Shown one piece after another: positions 37,457-46,752 of a DNA stretch of 64,000 bases. The translations under genes and the position numbers were made by a program. The notes beneath the pieces are model-generated. The model was not told where the DNA came from and did not search any database. It saw nothing but the letters and a program-made list of their open reading frames with translations. The DNA lies in NCBI GenBank assembly GCA_001899805.1, contig MKWP01000010.1:1-64000 (forward strand). The letters are read 5' to 3'. Each line of letters begins with the position of its first letter. Within the stretch, counting starts at the first letter, position 1. The stretch is from Lysobacterales bacterium 66-474. GTDB lineage: Bacteria; Pseudomonadota; Gammaproteobacteria; Xanthomonadales; Rhodanobacteraceae.

Positions 37457-38218
37457 CTACGTCCCGAAGTCGATCCGGGTTTCGCCCAGCGCCACGCCGT
37501 CCGGCCCGAAGCGACGCTCGACGATGCAGCCGCCGCCGGCGCGGTCGAGCGCCATCAGCGTGGTCGCGCGGGTGCCGTAGCGCGGGCCGCGCACGAACAT
37601 CGGCGAGATCTGCCGCTCCAGTTCGATGCCGATGCCGGTGTCGGGAAGTTCCGGGTCGGGTGCGGGCGTCTCGTCGGCGAAGGCGTCGAACAGCGGCGTG
37701 AAATCCTGCGCACCCGCATCGAGCCAGCTGCGCAAGGCCGCGGTCGCACGGCGCACCTTGGGCCACGGCGCGTCCAGATCGCCATTCGACAAGCCGTGCA
37801 CGCCGGGTTCGATCGCGCGCATCCGCGTGGCCGGATGGTTGGACACGAAGCGCGCGCCGGCGCTGTCGAACAGCAGCAGGTTGAACGGACGGTAGCGCGC
37901 GGCATCGGCGGTCAGCCTGCCGGCATGCCGGTCGGCGGTGTCGTCGCCGCGCAGGAAGTCGCTCACCAGCCAGCCGCGCGATGCGCCGTCCTGCGACGCG
38001 CGCGGATCGCGCACGTTGGTGACCACTGCGGCGCGATCCGGTCCGCGCACGCCCATCCATGTGCCGCCGGCCTCGAGGTCGCGGCCGGCGACGAGGCCGG
38101 GCGCATCCGCCCAGCGCGCCAGCGGCGCCGACGGGCGCGCGTGCGCCTCGTCGCGATTGCCGATCAGCAGCAGGCGCCAATGTGGATGCAGTTCACAAAC
38201 GAAAGCCAGGACACACAT
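37457..38218 (-). CDS. NRDE family (TANGO2-like) protein
   Basis: The 253-aa product begins with Cys2 (MCVLAFVCELHPHWRLLLIGNRDEAHARPSAPLARW), giving the NRDE motif as NRDE. GGTWMGVRGPDRAAVVTNVRDP, FNLLLFD and HGLSNGDLDAPWPKVRRA are also family features. TANGO2-like proteins are Ntn-fold-like with an N-terminal Cys and have been linked to haem trafficking in eukaryotes. A bacterial role is unproven; the presence of several haem genes in this window is suggestive only. Confidence 0.88.
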   Translation of the reverse strand: MCVLAFVCELHPHWRLLLIGNRDEAHARPSAPLARWADAPGLVAGRDLEAGGTWMGVRGPDRAAVVTNVRDPRASQDGASRGWLVSDFLRGDDTADRHAGRLTADAARYRPFNLLLFDSAGARFVSNHPATRMRAIEPGVHGLSNGDLDAPWPKVRRATAALRSWLDAGAQDFTPLFDAFADETPAPDPELPDTGIGIELERQISPMFVRGPRYGTRATTLMALDRAGGGCIVERRFGPDGVALGETRIDFGT

Positions 38219-38298
38219 GTCTACAAGATTAGCCGGTTCCCGAGGGGCGCCGCGGCGGCCCGGCGCGCGCCGGGTGCTAGACTCGAACCGAAGCTGAC

Positions 38299-39519
38299 AT
38301 GTTCGCCAAGGGGGCCGACATGAGGACGAAGCTTGCGCAAATCGCGGTGCTGGTGGTCGAGGACCATGACTTCCAGCGCCAGGTGGCGATCCGTCTGCTG
38401 CAGCAGATGGGGGTCGGCACGGTGCTGGAGGCCGCGGACGGCCGCGGCGCGCTGGCCGTGCTCGGCGAGCAGCGGCAACGCGTGGACGTGGTGCTGGTGG
38501 ACCTCGACCTGCCGCACATGGACGGGATCGAATTCATCGGCCACGTCGCCAAGCAGCGGCTGGCCTCGGCGGTGGTGGTGCTGACCGCGCTCGATCCCGC
38601 CCTGCTCAACACCGTCAGGATCATGGCGCGCGCGTCCGGCATGCGCGTGCTGGGCACGGTCGAGAAACCGCTGACCCACGCCAAGCTCGCCGAAGTGGTC
38701 GACCTGTACTTCACCGCCGATTCGCTGGCCGACAAGGAATCCTCGCCCGACATCGACGCGGGCCTGCTCGCCGAGGCGCTGGCCAGCGATGCCTTCGAGG
38801 CGTGGTTCATGCCGCAGGTCGCGATCGGCAGCGGCTACGTCACCGGCGTCGAGGCGCTGGCGCGCTGGTCGCTGGACGGACGCCAGGTTTCGCCGGCGCG
38901 CTTCATCCCCGAGCTCGAACGCGGCGGCCTGATCGACGCACTGACCGAGCGCATCCTCGCGCAGGCGTGCCGCTGGCGCAAACGCTGGCACGATGCCGGC
39001 ATGGACTTCGTCCTGTCGGTCAACATCTCGATGCACAACCTCGTGGACGTGACCGCCGCCGACCGCTACCAGGCGATCGTGCAGGACGCCGGCGTGGACC
39101 CGCACGATGTCACGCTGGAACTCACCGAGTCGGCGATGATGCACGAGGCCGCGCAGGCGCTGAACGTGCTGGCGCGCCTGCGGCTCAAGGGCTTCGGGTT
39201 GTCGGTGGACGACTTCGGCACCGGCTGGTCGTCGCTGTCGCAACTGGCGCAACTGCCGGTCACCGAAATCAAGATCGACCAGAGTTTCATCAACGGCGCG
39301 GCCGGGGATGCGCGCAACCGCGCGGTGGTCGAGGCCAGCATCCAGTTGGGCCGCAAGCTCGGGCTGGTCACGGTCGCCGAGGGCGTGCGCAACGTCGACG
39401 AGTGGCAGATGCTGGCCGAGATGGGCTGCAGCCGCGCGCAGGGCGAGCTGATCGGCATGGCGGTGCCGGGCGACCAGCTTGAAGCCGCCATCGAGAAATG
39501 GCGCCGCAGGAAACCATGA
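38299..39519 (+). CDS. REC-EAL response regulator, c-di-GMP phosphodiesterase (RocR-like)
   Basis: The 406-aa protein has a receiver domain (VLVVEDHDFQRQVAIRLL, phosphoacceptor in VVLVDLDLPHMDGIEF) and an EAL domain. The EAL catalytic set appears intact: GVEALARW, SVNIS, LELTES, VDDFGTGWSSLSQL, IKIDQSF, TVAEGVRN and QGE. It should cleave c-di-GMP to pGpG under control of phosphorylation. ATG 38320, preceded by AAGGGGGC, may be the true start, shortening it by 7 residues. It overlaps the hybrid kinase gene by ATGA, so the kinase is the likely phosphodonor. Confidence 0.92.
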   Translation: MFAKGADMRTKLAQIAVLVVEDHDFQRQVAIRLLQQMGVGTVLEAADGRGALAVLGEQRQRVDVVLVDLDLPHMDGIEFIGHVAKQRLASAVVVLTALDPALLNTVRIMARASGMRVLGTVEKPLTHAKLAEVVDLYFTADSLADKESSPDIDAGLLAEALASDAFEAWFMPQVAIGSGYVTGVEALARWSLDGRQVSPARFIPELERGGLIDALTERILAQACRWRKRWHDAGMDFVLSVNISMHNLVDVTAADRYQAIVQDAGVDPHDVTLELTESAMMHEAAQALNVLARLRLKGFGLSVDDFGTGWSSLSQLAQLPVTEIKIDQSFINGAAGDARNRAVVEASIQLGRKLGLVTVAEGVRNVDEWQMLAEMGCSRAQGELIGMAVPGDQLEAAIEKWRRRKP

Positions 39520-41906
39520 ACCGCCGCTTCTGGACCGTGCGGCGCCAACTGCTGTTGCTGTTCGGCGTGATGCTGGTCGCGGCCGGCAGCGTGCTGGCGC
39601 TGGACGCGCTCTACCAGCGCAGCCACGCGATCACCCTGAACCGTCTGTACAACAACGCGCTGGGTGGCCAGGCGCAGGTGAAGGCGTTGAGCGACGGCTA
39701 CGGCGTCACAGTCGTCGGCGTCACCTTCAAGGTACGCAACGGGCTGATGACGTTCGACGAAGGATTGCGCGACGTCGATCAGGCGCGGCAGCGCATCGAC
39801 CAGGCCTTCGCGGGGCTCGCGGCCGAGGAGATGCCCGCGCAGCAGGCCGAAATCTTCGCCGACATCCAGCGCGAGCACGCCACGGCCGATGCCGCGGTCG
39901 CGGAACTGCGCGCCCAGCTCGCGGCGCACAGCGTCCCCGGTGTCGGGCATTTCGCGGACACGCAACTGTTCCCGGCGCTGGACCCGATCCTCAGCGACCT
40001 CGGCCTGCTCGCCGACTTGAAGATCCTCGATGCGCAATCGCAGTTGCACGATGACCGCGTGCGCGCGCGGCGCCTGAACCTGTGGCGGATCGGCCTGTCG
40101 CTGGCTGCGCTGCTGATCGTGCTGGTGGCAGGACGGGAAGTGCTGAGCAACGTGTACCGCGGCATCGAACAGCTGGTGCGCATGACGCGGGGGATGCGCA
40201 CCGGCGATTACGACGTGCCGACAGGTGAACCTGTCAGGGGCGAAACCCGCGACGTGGTGGACGGCTTCCTCGCGATGCGCGAAGAGGTGAAGCGCAAGGA
40301 CGCCGCGCTGCGCGAGAGCGAGGCGCGCGCGCACGACGCCAGCCGCGCCAAGAGTGCGTTCCTCGCGACCATGAGCCACGAAATCCGCACGCCGATGATC
40401 GGCATCACCGGGATGCTGGAGCTGCTGGAACACACCCGGCTGGACGCCGAGCAGCGGCGCAGCGTCGCGATCGTGCAAAGCTCCGCGCAAAGCCTGCTGC
40501 AGATCATCGGCGACATCCTGGATTTCTCCAAGATCGAAGCCGGCCGTATGGAACTTGCCGCGCACGACATCGACCTGCGCACGTTGGTCGAGCACACCGC
40601 CGGCAACTACCTCGGCATCGCATCCAGCAAGGGCCTGACCCTGGAGGTCGCACTGGACCCCCGGCTCGCGCCGGCCTACGTCGCCGATCCCCTTCGGCTG
40701 CGGCAGATCCTTGCCAACTTCCTTTCCAATGCGCTCAAGTTCACCCGCACCGGCGGCATCACCGTGCGCGCCGATCGCGCGGACGTGCTCGACGATGGCC
40801 GCGAGAGCATCGCGTTGCGCGTGCGCGACAGCGGCATCGGCATCAGCGATGAACAACGCGAGATCCTGTTCCAGCCGTTTTCGCAAGCCGACAGCGGCAC
40901 CGCGCGCATCTTCGGCGGCACCGGGCTGGGACTCGCGATCTGCCGGCAACTCGCGGAAATGATGGGCGGGCGCATCGAGCTGGCCAGCAAACCCGGCAAG
41001 GGCAGCACCTTCAGCCTGGTCCTGCCGCTGGCGGTCGGCGATCCGGCGTGCATCGAACCGGAACGCGGCGATGCGCCCGCGGAGGATTTCCCGACGCGGC
41101 CGCTGCCCGGCGTGGAAAGCGCGCGGCAAGAGGGCAGCCTGATCCTGGTGGTGGATGACCACGCCACCAATCGCGAAGTGCTGACGCGACAACTCGCGCG
41201 CGCCGGGTTCGCCTGCGAAACCGCGACGAACGGCGAGGAAGGCCTGCGCCGCTGGCGCACCGGCGACTACGCGCTGGTGCTCACCGACATCCACATGCCG
41301 AAGCTGGACGGCTACGAGTTGACCGCCGCGATCCGCAAGGCCGAGCGCACGGAGCAACGCCCGCGCACCCCGATCATCGCGGTCACCGCCAACGTCAGCA
41401 AAGGCGAAGCCGAACACTGCCTCGCGCTCGGGATGGACGCATTCCTGGGCAAGCCGCTGCGCATCGTGCAACTGTCGGCGACGCTGCGGCAATGGCTGCC
41501 GCACGTGGCGTTCCCGGATCCGGGTGCCGCGCCGCAAACACCCTCGCAGGACGGGGACGGCGACGTGCTCGCCGCGCCCGCGGCGCCGGTGGACCGCGAG
41601 GTGCTCGGCGAGATCGCGGGCACGGATGCGACGCTGGCGCGCAACCTCCTGAACGATTTCCTGATCGCCGTGCGCAAGGACATCACCGGCCTGCGCGCGG
41701 CGCTGGCGGCCGGCGACCTGCCCGAGGCCACCCGCCACGCCCATCGCATCCGGGGCGCGGCCGCGCTGGTCGGCGCACGCGAGGTGCAAGCGGCCGCGGC
41801 GGAGGCGGAAGCCGCGGGGCGCAACCGTGACGTCGACGCGTTCGAACGCATGTCGCGTCCGCTGGCCGAGTCCATCGACGTGCTGGCGGTGTGGGTGGAA
41901 AGGTGA
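39516..41906 (+). CDS. BvgS/RocS-like hybrid sensor histidine kinase (HK-REC-HPt)
   Basis: This is a 796-aa protein. Its order is TM helix (LLLLFGVMLVAAGSVLALDAL), a periplasmic four-helix-type sensor (about 40-180), a second TM (IGLSLAALLIVLVAG) and a HAMP-like stretch. Then come HisKA with SHEIRTPM, HATPase (LANFLSNALKFT, DSGIGI, GTGLGLAI), REC (VLTDIHMPKLDGYEL) and C-terminal HPt with ATRHAHRIRGAAALVGA. The phosphorelay His-Asp-His to the REC-EAL partner is the obvious path, as in the Pseudomonas Roc system. The ATG overlaps the EAL stop; the signal is unknown. Confidence 0.93.
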   Translation: MNRRFWTVRRQLLLLFGVMLVAAGSVLALDALYQRSHAITLNRLYNNALGGQAQVKALSDGYGVTVVGVTFKVRNGLMTFDEGLRDVDQARQRIDQAFAGLAAEEMPAQQAEIFADIQREHATADAAVAELRAQLAAHSVPGVGHFADTQLFPALDPILSDLGLLADLKILDAQSQLHDDRVRARRLNLWRIGLSLAALLIVLVAGREVLSNVYRGIEQLVRMTRGMRTGDYDVPTGEPVRGETRDVVDGFLAMREEVKRKDAALRESEARAHDASRAKSAFLATMSHEIRTPMIGITGMLELLEHTRLDAEQRRSVAIVQSSAQSLLQIIGDILDFSKIEAGRMELAAHDIDLRTLVEHTAGNYLGIASSKGLTLEVALDPRLAPAYVADPLRLRQILANFLSNALKFTRTGGITVRADRADVLDDGRESIALRVRDSGIGISDEQREILFQPFSQADSGTARIFGGTGLGLAICRQLAEMMGGRIELASKPGKGSTFSLVLPLAVGDPACIEPERGDAPAEDFPTRPLPGVESARQEGSLILVVDDHATNREVLTRQLARAGFACETATNGEEGLRRWRTGDYALVLTDIHMPKLDGYELTAAIRKAERTEQRPRTPIIAVTANVSKGEAEHCLALGMDAFLGKPLRIVQLSATLRQWLPHVAFPDPGAAPQTPSQDGDGDVLAAPAAPVDREVLGEIAGTDATLARNLLNDFLIAVRKDITGLRAALAAGDLPEATRHAHRIRGAAALVGAREVQAAAAEAEAAGRNRDVDAFERMSRPLAESIDVLAVWVER

Positions 41907-41909
41907 TTC

Positions 41910-42060
41910 CTGCGATCATCCATGATCGCTGCGTGGCCAACCCTGCGATTCAACCCCTGGCACGTCGGCCGTGATGGTTCAGGACGGCCATCAGAGCTGC
42001 CATCCATGGCTGAGGGCTCCGTGGCCTGACTTTTCACGACAGCCGCTCCGAAACGAGTGA
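41910..42060. repeat. Intergenic repeat family D, copy 2
   Basis: TGCGATCATCCATGATCGCTGC and CCTGACTTTTCACGACAGCCGCTCCG match the two ends of the copy at 16119-16225 in the same order. The middle contains an additional CGTGATGGTTCAGGACGGCCATCA. Confidence 0.55.
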
Positions 42061-42090
42061 TGCAGCGACCCGGGTGCGAAAAAACGCGGC

Positions 42091-42104
42091 GATAATCGTC
42101 GCCC
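42091..42104 (+). promoter_or_regulatory. -10-like element directly before envC (leaderless candidate)
   Basis: GATAAT (42091-42096) is followed by 8 nt and the envC ATG with no Shine-Dalgarno, the same geometry as at rmuC. No good -35 is seen. Confidence 0.35.
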
Positions 42105-43286
42105 ATGAATGGCTCCCGCGTGATCGCAACCGCACTGGCCTGCGCCGCCGTGCTGCCGTCGCTGTTCGCCATACCGGCGGTTGCCGCGCCGGCGACCGAT
42201 GCAGGAACGTCCGCCGCCTCGACCTCCGGGCGCGAAGCGGCGACCCGCGCGCAACTGGCTACCGTGCGCGCGGAAATCGGGAAGATCGCCGAGGCCCAGC
42301 ACGCGACCGCCGCGCAGCGCGACGCGATCAACGCCAGGCTGGCCGAACAGGCCACGCAACTCAACCAGGCCGCCAACGCGGTGCGCGAAACCGACGCCGC
42401 GATCGCGGCCAAGTCCGCGTCGCTGGCCGACCTGCAGCAACAACGCGAACAACTGGAAACGAGACTCTCCGGTCAACGCGCCGCGCTGGCGGAACTGCTG
42501 CGCGCAACCTACACGCTGGATCGCGGCTCGGACCTTTCGCTGCTGCTCGGCGACGGCGACATCGCGAAGATCGATCGTGCGCTCGCCTATTCGCGCTACT
42601 TCCAGCACGACCGCGTCGCGCGCATCCGCGCCCTGCTCGGCGAAGTGGCGCAGCTCGACCAGGTCAAGGCTTCGATCGAGGCCGACACGCAGGCGCTGCA
42701 GCAGCAACGCGGGCAGCGCGCGGCGCAACAGGCGCAACTCGAGCAGGCACGCGACGCGCAACGCAAGCTGCTGGCCGAGGCCGACGCGCAACTCGCGCGG
42801 CAGAAGGACAAGCTCGCCGCGTTGCAGCGCGATGCCGACGCGCTGAACGAATTGCTGAAGCGCCTGCAGAACGTGTTCGCCGACATCCCGGCGCAACTCG
42901 GCCAGAACACCCCGTTCGCGCAACTGCGCGGCAAGCTCGACTGGCCGGTCGCCGGCGCGCCGCGCGCCGGCACCGGGACGCTGGCGCAAGGCATCGTGAT
43001 CGCGGCCAGGCCCGGCAGCGAAGTGCGCGCGGTTGCCTACGGACGCGTGGCGTGGGCGGATTTCATGCGCGGCTTCGGCATGCTGGTGATCGTCGACCAG
43101 GGCAACGGCTGGATGAGCCTGTACGGCGGCAACGAAGCAGCGCTGGTGTCGGCCGGCGACTGGGTGAAGCCCGGCCAGGCCATCGCGACCGTCGGCCGCG
43201 ATCCCGAACAGGGCGGCGCATGGTTCGGCCTGCGCCACGACGGCAAGCCGGTCGATCCGCGCGGCTGGCTCGCCGGCAAACAATGA
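42105..43286 (+). CDS. envC: Murein hydrolase activator EnvC
   Basis: The 393-aa periplasmic protein has a signal peptide (IATALACAAVLPSLFAIPAVAAPA) and a long coiled coil (residues about 45-270). A LytM domain follows (LDWPVAGAPRAGTGTLAQGIVIAARPGSEVRAVAYGRVAWADFMRGFGMLVIVDQGNGWMSLYGGNEAALVSAGDWVKPGQAIATVG). The LytM metal ligands are degenerate, so like EnvC it would activate amidases at the septum and not cleave murein itself. It is followed by ctpA, the common pair in this group. Confidence 0.93.
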   Translation: MNGSRVIATALACAAVLPSLFAIPAVAAPATDAGTSAASTSGREAATRAQLATVRAEIGKIAEAQHATAAQRDAINARLAEQATQLNQAANAVRETDAAIAAKSASLADLQQQREQLETRLSGQRAALAELLRATYTLDRGSDLSLLLGDGDIAKIDRALAYSRYFQHDRVARIRALLGEVAQLDQVKASIEADTQALQQQRGQRAAQQAQLEQARDAQRKLLAEADAQLARQKDKLAALQRDADALNELLKRLQNVFADIPAQLGQNTPFAQLRGKLDWPVAGAPRAGTGTLAQGIVIAARPGSEVRAVAYGRVAWADFMRGFGMLVIVDQGNGWMSLYGGNEAALVSAGDWVKPGQAIATVGRDPEQGGAWFGLRHDGKPVDPRGWLAGKQ

Positions 43287-43302
43287 GGCGCCGCGGACGG
43301 CC

Positions 43303-43308
43303 TACAAT
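43303..43308 (+). promoter_or_regulatory. Possible -10 for ctpA
   Basis: TACAAT lies in the short envC/ctpA gap, 56 nt before the ctpA ATG, without a clear -35. ctpA may be expressed both from here and by read-through from envC. Confidence 0.25.
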
Positions 43309-43364
43309 GAACCACCGCGCACGCACGCGGTCCTGATTCCTGTCGATCCGGCGGTACTCCTTCC

Positions 43365-44738
43365 ATGATCCGATATTCGCAAGGCTGGCTCGGTTGCATG
43401 CTCACCCTCTGCGCGGGCGTAGCCCTCGCCGCGCCACCGCCAAAGCCGGCGCCACCGGTCGCACCGGCCAGCGCATCCAGCGCCGCCGTGCCCGCCGCCG
43501 CGTCCAGTACGGGCACTGGCACGCCGAGCCTCGCCGACATCGAGGCCTTCACGCGCGCCTTCGAGCTGATCAAGCAGGCCTACGTCAGCCCGGTCGGCAA
43601 CAAGCGCCTGATGCAATCGGCGATCCGCGGGATGCTGGCGGGCCTCGACCCGCACAGCGAATTCCTCGACAAGAGTGAACTCACCGACCTGACCGAGGAC
43701 ACCTCCGGCGCGTACACCGGCCTCGGCATCCAAGTCGCGCAGGTCAACCATCAGCTGGTGATCATCGCGCCGCTGGACGGCGGACCGGCCAAGCGAGCCG
43801 GCGTGCTGGCGGGCGACGTGATCGTGGCGATCGACGGCATAGCTGTGCAGCCGGATGCGATCGACACCGCGATCAAGAAACTGCGCGGCCCGATCGGTTC
43901 GAAGATCACGCTGACGGTGGTGCACGCCGATGGCGGCAAGCCGATCCCGATCCCGCTGGTGCGCGAACGCATCCGGGTTGCCAGCGTCACCACCCGCATG
44001 CTGGAGCCGGGTTATGCCTACATCCGCATCAGCGAGTTCCAGGAAGACACCGCGAGCGAGCTCACCCGCAAGCTGGAAGCCTTGCAGAAAAAGGACGGGC
44101 CGCTGCGCGGCGCGGTGCTGGACCTGCGCTCGAATCCGGGCGGGCTTTTGACCAGCGCGGTCGGGGTCGCCGACGACTTCCTCGACGGCGGCCTGATCGT
44201 CAGCACCCGCGGGCGGCTGCCGCAATCCGACCTCAAGTTCAACGCAACGCCCGGCGACCTCATGCAAGGTGCTCCGATGGTGGTGCTGGTCGACAACGGC
44301 ACCGCCTCGGCCGCGGAAATCGTGACCGGCGCGCTGAAGGACCACCACCGCGCGCTGGTGATGGGGCGGCGCACCTTCGGCAAGGGCTCGGTGCAGACGA
44401 TCCTGCCGCTCGGCAACGGCGACGCGGTGAAGCTGACCACCGCGCGCTACTACACGCCGGACGGCACCTCGATCCAGGTGGCCGGGATCACGCCCGACAT
44501 CGCGCTGGGCAACGTCACGGTCTCGGCCAACCGCAACCCGTCGCCGGATGACGACGAACACGAGGGCGACCTGCCCAACCACCTGGCGGGATCGCCCTCC
44601 GAAAACGCCAGTCCCGACACCGGCGAACTCGCGGTACAGGACTACGCGCTCGCGGAAGCGCTGCACGTATTGAAGGGGCTTGCGCTGGCGCGGCACGCCG
44701 CGGCATCGCCGACGCCTGCGGTGTCTTCCGCGCACTGA
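43365..44738 (+). CDS. ctpA: C-terminal processing peptidase (S41, CtpA/Prc family)
   Basis: The 457-aa protein has a signal peptide (GWLGCMLTLCAGVALAAP), an N-terminal helical cap (LMQSAIRGMLAGLDPHSEFLD), a PDZ domain (YTGLGIQVAQ...GPAKRAGVLAGDVIVAIDG) and the S41 catalytic core: VLDLRSNPGGLL, nucleophile in VDNGTASAAEIVTGAL and general-base Lys in RTFGKGSVQT. It degrades or trims periplasmic proteins. Acidic residues DDDEHEGDLP lie in the tail. Adjacent envC suggests a role in cell-wall hydrolase control. Confidence 0.95.
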   Translation: MIRYSQGWLGCMLTLCAGVALAAPPPKPAPPVAPASASSAAVPAAASSTGTGTPSLADIEAFTRAFELIKQAYVSPVGNKRLMQSAIRGMLAGLDPHSEFLDKSELTDLTEDTSGAYTGLGIQVAQVNHQLVIIAPLDGGPAKRAGVLAGDVIVAIDGIAVQPDAIDTAIKKLRGPIGSKITLTVVHADGGKPIPIPLVRERIRVASVTTRMLEPGYAYIRISEFQEDTASELTRKLEALQKKDGPLRGAVLDLRSNPGGLLTSAVGVADDFLDGGLIVSTRGRLPQSDLKFNATPGDLMQGAPMVVLVDNGTASAAEIVTGALKDHHRALVMGRRTFGKGSVQTILPLGNGDAVKLTTARYYTPDGTSIQVAGITPDIALGNVTVSANRNPSPDDDEHEGDLPNHLAGSPSENASPDTGELAVQDYALAEALHVLKGLALARHAAASPTPAVSSAH

Positions 44739-44832
44739 ACCCCGCGCGGTCGGATACGACCTTTGCCACCTGTTAGTGCGGGCGCGTGCGCATCCCCGAT
44801 CCGCGGCCATTCCCTTCACGCGCGATGCGGCG

Positions 44833-46428
44833 TCACTGGCTTTGCAGCCGTTGCTGGATCGACTCCAGTTCGTGTCCGCTGGTTTCGACGCCGCCGCGCC
44901 ACAGCATCGTGCCGGCGATCGCCATCGGCACGGCGATGACCAGCGCCGACCACAGGAAACTGTCGAACAGTCCCGCCACGCCGAGCACGGCGCCGAGGAT
45001 GCCGCCGGCCTTGGAGCCCGCGGCGATCAGGCCCGAGCCGGTACCGCGCAGGTGCACGGGATAGATCTCGGCCGCATACGGGATCATGGTCGCGATCACG
45101 CCGCTGATCGCGATCAGCAGCAACACCGTCGCGGCGATCGTCAGCGATTGGGCGCGCAACCCGAACAGTTCGATCAGCGCGAATGCAAGCAGCGCCAACA
45201 CGGTCAGCGCGACGAACAACACCAGCGTCCTGAAACTGCTCCAGCGCTGGTAAAGCCACACCACCACCGCGATGCCGGGAATCGCCAGCAACGCGGACTT
45301 CGCCATCAGCACGCCGGCCGCGCCCGAATTCAACCCGAGCTTGTGCAGGTTGGCAGGCAACCACAACACGAACCCGAAATTCACCAGCCCCCACGCCAGC
45401 CCGCACGCCATCAAGGCCAGGGTGATGCGGGCATGGCGTCCGCGCAGCATCTCGCGCAGGCCGGCGCGCGGCTGGTGGATCTCCATGATCGGCGCATCGG
45501 TGGGCCCGGCGTCCTTCACCAGCGCGCTTGACGAACCCGCGAAGCGCGCCAGCACCCCGCGCGCCTGGTCTTCGAGCCCCGCGCTGGCGAGGAAGCGCGG
45601 CGACTCGGGGATGTAGCGGTTGAGCACCACGATCAATGCGCCGGTCGGCAGGTTCAGCAGCCACAGCGCGCGCCAGCTGAAACCCGGTTCCAGCAGGGCT
45701 GCGGCACCCGACGCGGCGAGGTAGCCTGCCGAAGTGCCGACGCCGCCCAGCGCCACCAGCAACCAGCCGCGATGCCGCGCGGGCACGGTCTCGGCCATCA
45801 GCGTGAATGCGATCGGCAACATGCCGCCCGCCGCCGCGCCCATCATGAAACACATCACCAGGTTCCACTCGAACGATGGCATCGTGCCGCAGATCGCGGT
45901 GCCCATGAACAAAAGCGCGGACAGCAGGATCGCCGCGCGCCGCCCGAACACGTCGGCCAGCCTCCCCCACACCACCGATCCGACCGCGGTGCCGATCAGC
46001 GCGGACAATGCGAGGTAACCCGCCTTCGACATCCCGATCGCGTATTCGCGCGCCATGCCCGGCATCACGAACGCGATCGACGCCGGCTTCATCACGTCGA
46101 TCGTCAGCGCCAGCGCCAGCACCGCCACCAGCTTCCAGTGCTCGACGTTCAACGGCACGTCGTCGGCGACGCGCCAGTGCAGGCGGCCGCCGCCACGCGT
46201 GGTCATGCGCACCTGCGCGAGGCGCGGCATCAACCCCCAGGCTGCCAGCAACACGCCCGCCGGAATCAGGACCATCCCCAGCAACATCTCCGCATCCATC
46301 GGCATGCCGGCGAGATGGAAGTGCATCGGCGCTGCCATCACGTACATCGGCAGGTGCAGGCACACGCCCGCTGCCACGATCAGGCAACCGAACCAGAACG
46401 CCACGGGATGATGGAAGGTGATGCGCAT
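44833..46428 (-). CDS. MFS transporter with extra N-terminal membrane segments
   Basis: The 531-aa protein is longer than a 12-TM MFS porter. About 110 N-terminal residues hold two additional TM helices (VAFWFGCLIVAAGVCLHLPMYVM and MLLGMVLIPAGVLLAAWGLM) with a Met/His-rich link (MHFHLAGMPMDAEM). The MFS core follows: VVWGRLADVFGRRAAILLSA, ETVPARHRGW, RYIPESPRFLASAGL and EIYPVHLRGTGSGLIAAGSKAGG, typical of the sugar-porter/organic-acid type. The substrate is unknown. ATG 46428 was chosen as the membrane domain start. Confidence 0.85.
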   Translation of the reverse strand: MRITFHHPVAFWFGCLIVAAGVCLHLPMYVMAAPMHFHLAGMPMDAEMLLGMVLIPAGVLLAAWGLMPRLAQVRMTTRGGGRLHWRVADDVPLNVEHWKLVAVLALALTIDVMKPASIAFVMPGMAREYAIGMSKAGYLALSALIGTAVGSVVWGRLADVFGRRAAILLSALLFMGTAICGTMPSFEWNLVMCFMMGAAAGGMLPIAFTLMAETVPARHRGWLLVALGGVGTSAGYLAASGAAALLEPGFSWRALWLLNLPTGALIVVLNRYIPESPRFLASAGLEDQARGVLARFAGSSSALVKDAGPTDAPIMEIHQPRAGLREMLRGRHARITLALMACGLAWGLVNFGFVLWLPANLHKLGLNSGAAGVLMAKSALLAIPGIAVVVWLYQRWSSFRTLVLFVALTVLALLAFALIELFGLRAQSLTIAATVLLLIAISGVIATMIPYAAEIYPVHLRGTGSGLIAAGSKAGGILGAVLGVAGLFDSFLWSALVIAVPMAIAGTMLWRGGVETSGHELESIQQRLQSQ

Positions 46429-46752
46429 CGTCGCGGAAGATGAACCGACGGCGCAGATTAGCAGGCGCCCGGCGGATGAATGGGCACCGAGCCGCAAACT
46501 TCGTGTTCATGCATCGTTGCCCGGTGCGTGCGCAATGTGGCTGCGCATGTTCAACGCAGGCATCGCCGTGCGAAAGCACTGGCTCGCTGCAGCGTTTTCC
46601 ACCGCCTTGCAGCTGGTAGGCCGAGGCGTGCGGCGGCCGTCAAGCAGGGTTGAACACGGTCGGATGGCAAGCCAACCATCGACACCGCGTTTCACTGCGA
46701 CCAATCCCGAAGGCTGGCGCGGGAACCGCGTCGGCTATTTCGCGCACGCGAA
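46429..46752. other. 324-bp gap without recognisable gene
   Basis: Short ORFs exist on both strands but none has a start signal, domain or coding-like composition that I can support. It separates the MFS gene from the Sel1-type gene on the same strand. Confidence 0.5.

Noticed and set aside
39066-41789. 907-aa minus-strand ORF opposite the hybrid kinase
   Set aside because: Shadow of the kinase gene, which has all HK, REC and HPt motifs in order.
46507-46704. 65-aa minus-strand ORF upstream of the MFS gene
   Set aside because: No ribosome site, no domain, and its composition is no better than chance ORFs in the gap.
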